NCBI GenBank assembly: GCA_009700365.1
Contig: WLME01000067.1
Span: forward strand, 1-6,262
Reading direction: 5' to 3'
DNA: 6,262 bases
Origin: Actinomycetota bacterium
Lineage (GTDB): Bacteria; Actinomycetota; Actinomycetes; Nanopelagicales; Nanopelagicaceae
Of the stretch, positions 1-5,451 are shown one piece after another. The notes under the pieces were generated by a model that saw only the letters and a list, made by a program, of their open reading frames with translations, did no database searches and was not told where the DNA came from. The translations under genes were made by a program, and so were the position numbers. Each line of letters begins with the position of its first letter. Position 1 is the first letter of the stretch.

Positions 1-1
1 C

Positions 2-64
2 ACAGAAGATCTTGATGCACTTATTGAAGGCGTGCAAGGCGCGCAGAAATACTTTGGGCGATGA
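2..64 (+). CDS. sufS: Cysteine desulfurase SufS, C-terminal end (partial)
   Basis: Only the last 20 codons are in the window, read from base 2 to the TGA at 62-64. The visible tail ends in LIEGVQGAQKYFGR, which resembles the last helix of group II cysteine desulfurases (SufS), whose C-termini typically end in a similar K-[FY]-F-G motif. SufS is a PLP enzyme that takes sulfur from cysteine as a persulfide and hands it to SufU. The next gene is sufU, and its ATG overlaps this stop as ATGA, the usual arrangement for translationally coupled suf genes. The active-site cysteine and the PLP lysine lie outside the window. The call therefore rests on a short tail plus context. Confidence 0.8.
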   Translation, partial: TEDLDALIEGVQGAQKYFGR

Positions 65-507
65 TGCAACTCGATAATCTGTATCAAGAAGTCATTTTAG
101 ATCACTATAAGAATCCACAGCATAAGAAACTGAGTACAGACTTTGACGCCCAGGTTCATCACATTAACCCGAGCTGCGGTGACGAGATTACTCTCAATGT
201 AAAACTTAACGGTCAAATAGTCGAAAGCGTTACATGGGATGGCGTCGGTTGCTCGATATCTCAGGCGAGCGTCTCAATCCTTACGGATCTCTTGATTGGA
301 AAGACGTTGAATCAAGCAGAAACGATTTCAAATTCATTTATGCATCTCATGCAGAGTAAGGGCACTGAAAAGGGTGATGAAAACCTTCTCGAAGATGCCG
401 TAGCTCTTGCGGGAGTTTCTCAATACCCAGCCCGAATTAAATGTGCACTTTTGGGTTGGATGGCATTTAAAGATGCCAGCGTGCAGGCTCTTTCAAAGCA
501 GAATTAA
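61..507 (+). CDS. sufU: SufU, zinc-dependent sulfurtransferase of the SUF iron-sulfur system
   Basis: This 148-residue protein matches the SufU/IscU-like fold family in length and motifs. SufU accepts sulfur from the SufS persulfide and passes it to the SufBCD scaffold in the cytoplasm. It opens with the typical LYQEVILDHYKNP. The four expected zinc ligands are all present: C39 and D41 in NPSCGDE, C64 in GVGCSIS, and C128 in RIKCALLGW. The spacer of about 60 residues between the second and third cysteines is characteristic of SufU and longer than in IscU. Two ATG codons stand in tandem at 61 and 64. The first overlaps the sufS stop, so initiation probably depends on coupling, since no clear Shine-Dalgarno sequence precedes it. 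The gene belongs to the suf operon, with the DUF59 gene following 32 bases downstream. Confidence 0.95.
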   Translation: MMQLDNLYQEVILDHYKNPQHKKLSTDFDAQVHHINPSCGDEITLNVKLNGQIVESVTWDGVGCSISQASVSILTDLLIGKTLNQAETISNSFMHLMQSKGTEKGDENLLEDAVALAGVSQYPARIKCALLGWMAFKDASVQALSKQN

Positions 508-539
508 CAGTCATTACAAAAGGAAAGTAGGATAGGCAC

Positions 540-851
540 ATGGTTGCAAAAATCGAAGATATCAACGAGGCGATGAAGGATGTAGTCGACCCTGAACTCG
601 GTATCAATGTTGTAGACCTTGGCCTTATCTACGACATGATGGTCGACGATAACAACATCGCAGTTCTCAACATGACTCTTACTTCAGCTGCCTGCCCGCT
701 TCAAGATGTCATTGAAGACCAGACACGCCAAGCACTTGCTCCATTTACCGATGACGTGAAAATCAATTGGGTATGGATGCCACCTTGGGGTCCAGACAAG
801 ATTTCAGATGACGGTCGCGAGCAACTTCGCGCTCTCGGTTTTACAGTCTGA
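540..851 (+). CDS. DUF59/MIP18-family Fe-S cluster assembly factor (SufT/PaaD-like)
   Basis: This 103-residue single-domain protein belongs to the MIP18 (DUF59) family, whose members help mature Fe-S proteins. The standalone copy at the end of actinobacterial suf operons is usually annotated as metal-sulfur cluster assembly factor or SufT. Diagnostic blocks are DPELGINVVDLGLIYD (residues 17-32), TLTSAACPL with the conserved cysteine C52, and WMPPWGPDKIS (79-89), the family's C-terminal signature. An AGGAAAG at 521-527 lies about 12 bases before the ATG. This is a long spacing, but there is no better start. Its exact role, whether cluster carrier or targeting factor, cannot be read from sequence. 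I withhold the symbol sufT because that name is also used for longer proteins. Confidence 0.9.
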   Translation: MVAKIEDINEAMKDVVDPELGINVVDLGLIYDMMVDDNNIAVLNMTLTSAACPLQDVIEDQTRQALAPFTDDVKINWVWMPPWGPDKISDDGREQLRALGFTV

Positions 852-869
852 TCTGCTGACTGAATTCGT

Positions 870-2735
870 ATGTCACAACATGCAGTCTGGATGACCTTTC
901 GGTCGATGACCGCAGATCCCTCTGTTAAATCTCAGAAGTTAAAGCCTGGGACAATTAAGAGAATCATTTCGTATGGCAAACCATATAAATCTCACATCAC
1001 GATTTTTCTCGTCACTGTAATCATCGAAGCGCTCCTTGTAGTTTCAACACCACTTCTGCTTCGCGAACTCATTGATAAGGGCGTTATTCCAAAAGATACT
1101 GGGCTTGTCACTAAATTGGCTCTCGCTGTTGGTCTTCTGGCGATTGTGGATGCAGTCATAAATATTTTTGGACGTTGGTACTCAGCTCGCATCGGTGAAG
1201 GGTTAATTTACGATCTGCGTTCACAAGTCTTTGCGCATATTCAACGTCAGTCCATTGCATTCTTCACTCGCACCCAGACAGGTGCGTTGATCTCACGCAT
1301 CAACTCAGATGTCATGGGTGCCCAACAAGCGTTCACGGGCACTCTCTCTGGAGTAGTAAGCAATGTTGTTTCGCTGGTATTAGTTGTCACCACTATGTTG
1401 ATTCTGTCTTGGCAAATCACCGTTGTTTCATTGCTCCTGTTGCCAGTCTTCCTTCTTCCTACTAAATGGGTAGGAAAAAGAATTCAAGCGCTGACACGCG
1501 ATGCCTTCAATCTCAATGCAACAATGTCGAGCACCATGACCGAACGATTCAATGTCTCTGGAGCCCTTCTAGTAAATCTTTATGGAAAACCTGCCAAGGA
1601 AGAGAACTTCTTTCGTACTCGTGCCCGCAAGGTTGCTGATATTGGAATTCAAACGGCGATGCTAAACAGGGTTTTCTTCGTAGGTATCACTAGCGTCGCA
1701 GCAGTCGCGACAGCTTTTGCGTATGGAATTGGTGGGCACCTAGCAATCAATGGCGCGATTTCCGTGGGAACACTTCTTGCAATCACTGCGCTACTTGCAC
1801 GCCTGTATGGCCCTTTGACGGCGTTATCTAATGTGCGCATTGATGTGATGACTGCCCTTGTTTCATTTGAGCGAGTTTTTGAAGTCCTCGACCTTCAACC
1901 GATGATCATCGACACCCCCGGTGCAAAAGTTCTCGACGAGAAGAACTTAACTATCGAGTTTAAGGATGTGGCATTCACATATCCTCGAGCCGAAGAGATT
2001 TCCTTGGCCTCACTTGAATCAGCGGCTAAACCCGAGACGGTCGAAAGTGGAGAAATACTGAGAGGCATTTCTTTCACAGCGCCGACCGGAACCATGACTG
2101 CAATCGTTGGACCATCGGGTGCAGGAAAGACGACAATGAGCGCACTCTTGCCTCGTCTCTACGATGTCACTCGTGGATCTATCACAATTGATGGAGAAGA
2201 TATTAGAAACTTCACCGTTCAGTCTCTGCGTGATTCCATCGGCGTAGTAATGCAAGATGCGCATCTATTTCACGAAACAATTGCTGAGAACCTTCGGTAT
2301 GCAAAAGAAGATGCGACTGAAACAGAAATGATAGAGGCATGCAAATCTGCGCAGATCTGGGATTTGATTTCAACTCTGCCGAACGGATTTGACACGATGG
2401 TGGGCGAACGCGGACACCGACTTTCAGGGGGAGAGAAGCAGAGACTTGCCATTGCACGTCTGCTGTTAAAGGCTCCTGCAATTGTTATTTTGGATGAAGC
2501 GACAGCGCACCTTGACTCTGAGAATGAATCACTCGTTCACGAAGCTCTCAAGCATGCTCTGAAGGGTAGAACCTCCGTAGTGATTGCCCATCGCCTCAGC
2601 ACAGTGATGGAAGCAGATCAAATTCTTGTATTAGAAAAGGGTCTTATTGTTGAACGCGGCAAACATGAAGAACTTATCGAAAAGGGCGGTTTGTATTCAG
2701 AGCTCTTTGCTCGACAGGACATCACGGCGAATTAA
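870..2735 (+). CDS. ABC exporter, fused membrane and ATPase domains (type IV half-transporter)
   Basis: This 621-residue half-transporter has one membrane domain and one ATPase domain and probably works as a homo- or heterodimer in the inner membrane. Hydrophobic stretches lie near residues 42-64, 80-102, 155-176, 182-197, 265-285 and 295-313, consistent with six helices. The ATPase domain is intact: Walker A GPSGAGKT (414-421), Q-loop Q462, signature LSGGEKQR (518-525), Walker B IVILDE (538-543) and switch H574. An insertion rich in Ser/Glu/Ala follows FTYPRAEEISLASLE, between the A-loop and Walker A, and is common in this actinobacterial subfamily. The substrate is unknown: such proteins are labelled multidrug/lipid exporters by default. 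No ribosome site precedes the ATG at 870 or the in-frame ATGs at 891 and 906, so the start is uncertain. The gene sits 18 bases after the DUF59 gene and may be co-transcribed with suf. Confidence 0.9.
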   Translation: MSQHAVWMTFRSMTADPSVKSQKLKPGTIKRIISYGKPYKSHITIFLVTVIIEALLVVSTPLLLRELIDKGVIPKDTGLVTKLALAVGLLAIVDAVINIFGRWYSARIGEGLIYDLRSQVFAHIQRQSIAFFTRTQTGALISRINSDVMGAQQAFTGTLSGVVSNVVSLVLVVTTMLILSWQITVVSLLLLPVFLLPTKWVGKRIQALTRDAFNLNATMSSTMTERFNVSGALLVNLYGKPAKEENFFRTRARKVADIGIQTAMLNRVFFVGITSVAAVATAFAYGIGGHLAINGAISVGTLLAITALLARLYGPLTALSNVRIDVMTALVSFERVFEVLDLQPMIIDTPGAKVLDEKNLTIEFKDVAFTYPRAEEISLASLESAAKPETVESGEILRGISFTAPTGTMTAIVGPSGAGKTTMSALLPRLYDVTRGSITIDGEDIRNFTVQSLRDSIGVVMQDAHLFHETIAENLRYAKEDATETEMIEACKSAQIWDLISTLPNGFDTMVGERGHRLSGGEKQRLAIARLLLKAPAIVILDEATAHLDSENESLVHEALKHALKGRTSVVIAHRLSTVMEADQILVLEKGLIVERGKHEELIEKGGLYSELFARQDITAN

Positions 2736-3458
2736 GAAGCGGCCATACGCCACGAGCCCGCCAAAGAAGACCCACTGCAACGCATATGCCATGTGAGGTC
2801 CATCTGATAGTTCAGGAAGTTGTGCTGGTACATCAGGAGTCAGTGAAGGATCTGATCCACTGATTAAGTCCATGTAGAAGAGGGAAAGAGAAGCTGTGTT
2901 GCCAGATTGGGCATTAGCTTTTGAAATCAAACCATCTGACTTATTGGTAGGAACAGCGAAGAAAGATCCTCTTGGAAGGGATGAATCGAGTCGCAATCTC
3001 CCGACAATATTCACTGTCCCAGTAGGAAGTGGTGGAAGTTCTGGTTGAGCTGTGGCATTTTCGCCGGCTTTGACCCAGCCACAATCAACCCAAAATGATT
3101 GTCCTGAGGTACTTGTGAAACGAGTAAGAAGTTCAAAACCATACACACCTTCTGAATAGTGATTTCGCAAAAGGATTTGTGAGGTCGAGTCGAAAGTTCC
3201 TGAAGTAGTGACTGGTTGCCACTCATGTGCGACAGCGGAATCAAGAACACTCTTTAGAGGGACGGGCTTCATGCTTGAGTTACTTTCAATCATTGTGTTA
3301 CGAGCATGTCGTGCAACACCTCGGTGGTATTGCCATTGAGCTGCCCACAAACAGCCTGCAACCAAAACGAGAGCTATAAAAGATTTAAGAAGAGAGTAAC
3401 TCTCTCGTTTAGTCGAACTATTCAATTCCTCGCGGCCTCTTCTTGAGGATCGATGCAC
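2697..3458 (-). CDS. SURF1-family cytochrome c oxidase assembly protein
   Basis: Up to 253 residues with the SURF1 plan: an N-terminal membrane helix (about 26-41) followed at once by WQYHRG (42-47), an extracytoplasmic domain, and a C-terminal helix (about 223-243) introduced by GPHMAYALQW. SURF1/Shy1 proteins help insert heme a during assembly of the aa3-type oxidase. The family's usual V-x-R-G-W motif reads VDCGWV here (residues 124-129), with cysteine where arginine is normally seen. The start is ambiguous. The GTG at 3458 has GGAGA about 12 bases upstream and overlaps the upstream gene by 41 bases. A TTG at 3425-3423 overlaps that gene's stop region by only 8 bases and has AGAAGAGG about 10 bases before it. 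Either start leaves the first helix intact. The 3' end lies antisense to the last 39 bases of the ABC exporter gene. Confidence 0.88.
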   Translation of the reverse strand: MHRSSRRGREELNSSTKRESYSLLKSFIALVLVAGCLWAAQWQYHRGVARHARNTMIESNSSMKPVPLKSVLDSAVAHEWQPVTTSGTFDSTSQILLRNHYSEGVYGFELLTRFTSTSGQSFWVDCGWVKAGENATAQPELPPLPTGTVNIVGRLRLDSSLPRGSFFAVPTNKSDGLISKANAQSGNTASLSLFYMDLISGSDPSLTPDVPAQLPELSDGPHMAYALQWVFFGGLVAYGRFLIRRDVLSSKEL

Positions 3459-3690
3459 CTGGAATCACAGTCTCCCGACCTGCGTTAGCTACAACAACGG
3501 CGATATACGGAAGAGTTACAGCGCCCAGTAATGCAAACCATCGATAGGGACTTGGAAGTACGACAGTCAGAATAAAGCAGGCTGTTCTAATCATCATCGA
3601 GATGAAATAGCGACGTTGTCTCGCAGACTGGTCAGTAGATAAGCCTTTTGGGGCGCTTGTGATGTCGTAAACGTCATCTTCTTTAGCCAT
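3418..3690 (-). CDS. DUF3099 family small membrane protein
   Basis: This 90-residue protein has the features of the actinobacterial DUF3099 family: an N-terminal ITSAPKGLSTDQSARQRRY block (10-28), then two hydrophobic helices at about 29-46 and 51-70 linked by a short PSPYR turn, and a basic C-terminal tail. Its biochemical function is not known. It overlaps the start of the SURF1 gene, so the two are probably co-transcribed and translationally coupled, with this gene first. No Shine-Dalgarno sequence precedes the ATG, and a -10-like TACCCT lies 11 bases upstream. A leaderless or nearly leaderless mRNA is therefore likely. It is divergent from fabG across only 27 bases. Confidence 0.85.
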   Translation of the reverse strand: MAKEDDVYDITSAPKGLSTDQSARQRRYFISMMIRTACFILTVVLPSPYRWFALLGAVTLPYIAVVVANAGRETVIPGASILKKRPRGIE

Positions 3691-3717
3691 AGCGCAACAG
3701 TAGGGTAGTTTTCTCTC
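3691..3717. promoter_or_regulatory. Divergent promoter region between DUF3099 and fabG
   Basis: The whole gap between the two divergent start codons is 27 bases. In it, TAGGGTA (3701-3707) reads as TAGGGT on the plus strand and TACCCT on the minus strand, both fitting the TANNNT pattern of actinobacterial -10 elements. Each hexamer ends exactly 11 bases before its own ATG (3718 plus, 3690 minus), so transcripts starting 6-9 bases downstream would have leaders of only about 2-5 bases. Neither gene has a ribosome binding site, which fits leaderless translation. No convincing -35 hexamer is visible on either side, so this is a moderate-confidence prediction. Confidence 0.45.
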
Positions 3718-4431
3718 ATGAGCGACTCGACTTCAATCGCACTTGTTACGGGCGGAAATCGCGGAATTGGATTGGCAATCGCCACCGCACTCAAGTCAGC
3801 AGGACATCGAGTTGTCATTACTTATCGCAGCGGAAACCCGCCGGCTGGATTTGAAGCAGTGCAAATGGATGTCACGGATTCAGCGAGCGTTGATGCTGGT
3901 TTTGCAAAGATTGAAAGTGAAATTGGTCAGCCAGAAATAATTGTTGCAAATGCAGGGATAACGAAAGACACACTTGTGATGCGCATGAGTGATGAAGATT
4001 TTGAAAGTGTCATTAACGCGAATTTAACCGGAGCCTTTAGAGTCTCTAAACGAGCCACCAAGGGTCTCCTCAAGTTAAAGCGAGGGCGCATAATCTTCAT
4101 CGGCTCTGTTGTCGGGGGAGTCGGGGCTGCGGGACAAGTAAATTACTCTGCTTCGAAATCTGGGTTGGTTGGGATGGCGCGATCTTTTGCCCGCGAACTC
4201 GGTAGCCGTGGAATTACGGCCAATGTCATTGCTCCTGGATTTGTTGAGACCGATATGACGGCATCTCTTGATGAGAAACGCCGTCTGGAAATTGCTGGAC
4301 AAGTTCCATTAGGACGTTTCTGTTCAGCTGAGGAAATTGCAGATGTTGTAACTTTTATTGCTTCACCACAAGCAAGCTACATTACTGGTGCCATCATTCC
4401 AGTCGATGGCGGATTAGGAATGGGTCACTAA
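3718..4431 (+). CDS. fabG: 3-oxoacyl-[ACP] reductase FabG (MabA-like)
   Basis: This 237-residue short-chain dehydrogenase reduces beta-ketoacyl-ACP with NADPH in type II fatty acid synthesis. The cofactor motif TGGNRGIG is at residues 11-18, the structural NAG at 78-80, and the catalytic set is N102, S130, Y143 and K147 (YSASK). PGFVETDM (173-180) and the C-terminal VDGGLGMGH are typical FabG features. Many SDRs share these motifs, but the adjacent enoyl reductase makes the fatty acid assignment firm, as in the mabA-inhA pair of mycobacteria. The start at 3718 has no Shine-Dalgarno sequence and is probably leaderless. The stop is two bases before the next gene. Confidence 0.93.
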   Translation: MSDSTSIALVTGGNRGIGLAIATALKSAGHRVVITYRSGNPPAGFEAVQMDVTDSASVDAGFAKIESEIGQPEIIVANAGITKDTLVMRMSDEDFESVINANLTGAFRVSKRATKGLLKLKRGRIIFIGSVVGGVGAAGQVNYSASKSGLVGMARSFARELGSRGITANVIAPGFVETDMTASLDEKRRLEIAGQVPLGRFCSAEEIADVVTFIASPQASYITGAIIPVDGGLGMGH

Positions 4432-4433
4432 GA

Positions 4434-5201
4434 ATGGGAATCCTTCAAGGTAAAAATATCCTCGTCACAGGTGTACTCACCGATGGGTCAATCGCATTTC
4501 ACATTGCAAAGATTGCCCAAGAAGAAGGTGCCAACGTGCTCCTCACTGGATTCGGCCGTGCACTGAGTTTGACCACTCGTATCGCAGGTCGTCTTCCGCA
4601 ATCAGCTCCCATCATCGAACTTGATGTAACAAACCAAGAACATCTTGATGGCTTAGCAGCAGAAGTGAAGAAGCACCTTCCTCATCTCGATGGCGTCGTG
4701 CATTCGATTGGTTTTGCACCAGAGGCCGCTCTTGGTGGAAATTTTCTTAATACAGCCTGGGAAGATGTTTCGACCGCAGTGCATGTCTCGGCATACTCTT
4801 TGAAATCGCTGACTATGGCTTGTCGTCCAACTTTTAAGGATGGAGCATCTGTCGTGGGATTAGATTTTGATGCGCAAGTGGCATGGCCAAAATATGACTG
4901 GATGGGTGTAGCGAAAGCTGCTCTTGAATCGACTTCCCGCTATTTAGCTCGCGATCTTGGTGCAGAAAATATTCGTATAAATCTGGTGGCCGCTGGCCCG
5001 ATTCGCACCATGGCGGCAAAATCAATTCCTGGTTTCGATGAATTTGAAAAGGTATGGAACGAGCGCAGCCCACTCGAGTGGGATGTCACAGATCCTGTTC
5101 CTGCGGCAAAAGCTGCCGTTGCACTATTAAGCGATTGGTTCCCAAAGACAACAGCGGAGATCATTCATGTCGATGGTGGACTTCATGGAATGGGCGCATG
5201 A
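4434..5201 (+). CDS. inhA: Enoyl-[ACP] reductase, InhA/FabI type
   Basis: This 255-residue NADH-dependent enoyl-ACP reductase carries out the last step of each type II fatty acid elongation cycle. It has the variant cofactor loop of this family (VTGVLTDGSIAFHIA, 11-25) in place of the classical SDR glycine motif. It also has VVHSIGFAP (88-96) and the active-site YDWMGVAKAAL, giving catalytic Y154 and K161 with the Y-x6-K spacing of FabI/InhA. VGLDFDAQVAWPKYDWM is closer to InhA of mycobacteria than to E. coli FabI. S91 matches the position where S94A gives isoniazid/ethionamide resistance in M. tuberculosis InhA. The ATG is two bases after fabG's TAA with no well-spaced ribosome site, so coupled reinitiation is likely. 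fabI would be an equally acceptable symbol. Confidence 0.94.
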   Translation: MGILQGKNILVTGVLTDGSIAFHIAKIAQEEGANVLLTGFGRALSLTTRIAGRLPQSAPIIELDVTNQEHLDGLAAEVKKHLPHLDGVVHSIGFAPEAALGGNFLNTAWEDVSTAVHVSAYSLKSLTMACRPTFKDGASVVGLDFDAQVAWPKYDWMGVAKAALESTSRYLARDLGAENIRINLVAAGPIRTMAAKSIPGFDEFEKVWNERSPLEWDVTDPVPAAKAAVALLSDWFPKTTAEIIHVDGGLHGMGA

Positions 5202-5225
5202 CCAGAGTCATCGCCCTAAATGGAA

Positions 5226-5252
5226 TGAGCGCCTAGCCACGCTCAGATTTTT
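5226..5252 (+). terminator. Intrinsic terminator after fabG-inhA
   Basis: TGAGCG (5226-5231) pairs perfectly with CGCTCA (5240-5245) across an 8-base loop, and a five-T run follows at 5248-5252 after GA. A further GGAATG (5222-5227) can pair with CATTCC (5253-5258) as an alternative outer stem. The element lies 25 bases after the inhA stop and before the infC leader, so it probably ends the fatty acid transcript. The stem is short, and partial readthrough into infC cannot be excluded. Confidence 0.55.
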
Positions 5253-5361
5253 CATTCCAAGCCTCCTTCGGGTAACCTTTGCTCCAGACCAGTAGCCCCG
5301 GCTGCTGCAAGAGGAGCTCACCGCTCCCACCTCTACTGCTTCGGCGGATTGGTTAGTCGGT

Positions 5362-5389
5362 AAGTAAAGTCTTCGAAGACTTTTTACTT
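5362..5389 (+). terminator. Terminator-like hairpin in the infC leader (possible attenuator)
   Basis: AAAGTC (5366-5371) and GACTTT (5378-5383) form a perfect stem around TTCGAA, and the T run continues to 5385. With a two-base bulge the arms extend outward (AAGT at 5362-5365, ACTT at 5386-5389). The left arm AGTAAAG (5363-5369) can instead pair with CTTTGCT (5277-5283), seven pairs with one G-U, which would break the hairpin. This is the geometry of an attenuator. The stem is poor in G-C pairs, so its strength as a terminator is doubtful. Confidence 0.4.
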
Positions 5390-5441
5390 CCTATGCGGTG
5401 TGCGTTTTTTGCAACAACTTGGATACTCAAGAACCGAACAT

Positions 5442-5446
5442 AGGAG
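5442..5446 (+). promoter_or_regulatory. Ribosome binding site deciding the infC start
   Basis: AGGAG is the only strong Shine-Dalgarno match near the 5' end of infC. It is followed by CAGAA and then ATC at 5452, an ideal five-base spacing. The earlier in-frame GTG (5398) and TTG (5419) have nothing comparable upstream. This site is the main reason to place the start at the AUC codon. Confidence 0.8.
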
Positions 5447-5451
5447 CAGAA

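Larger units (their letters stand above)
5259..5451 (+). ncRNA. Putative structured 5' leader RNA of the infC-rpmI operon
   Basis: There is no protein gene here, and self-complementary segments are dense. Stem A is CAGTAGC (5290-5296) with GCTGCTG (5301-5307), seven pairs including one G-U, with a four-base loop. Stem B is GGAGC (5313-5317) with GCTCC (5323-5327), flanked by AGA/TCT (5310-5312, 5332-5334). Stem C is CTGC (5336-5339) with GCGG (5344-5347) around a UUCG tetraloop. ACCAGT (5288-5293) can close the set with ATTGGT (5348-5353), in competition with stem A. A terminator-like palindrome follows at 5362-5389. Leaders that regulate infC-rpmI-rplT are known in other bacteria (L20 leaders in Firmicutes and Gammaproteobacteria), but I do not recognise this one as any of them. 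The 5' end is unknown. TAACCT at 5273-5278 could be a -10 element, in which case the RNA would begin near 5285. Confidence 0.5.

Noticed and set aside
1895..2481. Minus-strand open frames inside the ABC exporter gene
   Set aside because: The plus frame carries complete Walker A, Q-loop and signature motifs through this stretch. The opposite frames look like shadows and match nothing recognisable.
5198..5236. Micro-ORF of 12 codons (MTRVIALNGMSA) overlapping the inhA stop as ATGA
   Set aside because: It is very short, resembles no protein I know, and its 3' end forms the left arm and loop of the terminator hairpin. Chance is the simpler explanation.
5273..5278. TAACCT as the infC promoter -10 element
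   Set aside because: It fits TANNNT, but no acceptable -35 lies 16-18 bases upstream (that stretch is T-rich terminator sequence). It is mentioned in the leader entry only.
5398..5451. N-terminal extension of IF-3 from GTG at 5398
   Set aside because: It has no ribosome site, the sequence CVFCNNLD is unlike IF-3, and it overlaps the leader RNA. The AUC at 5452 with AGGAG fits better.
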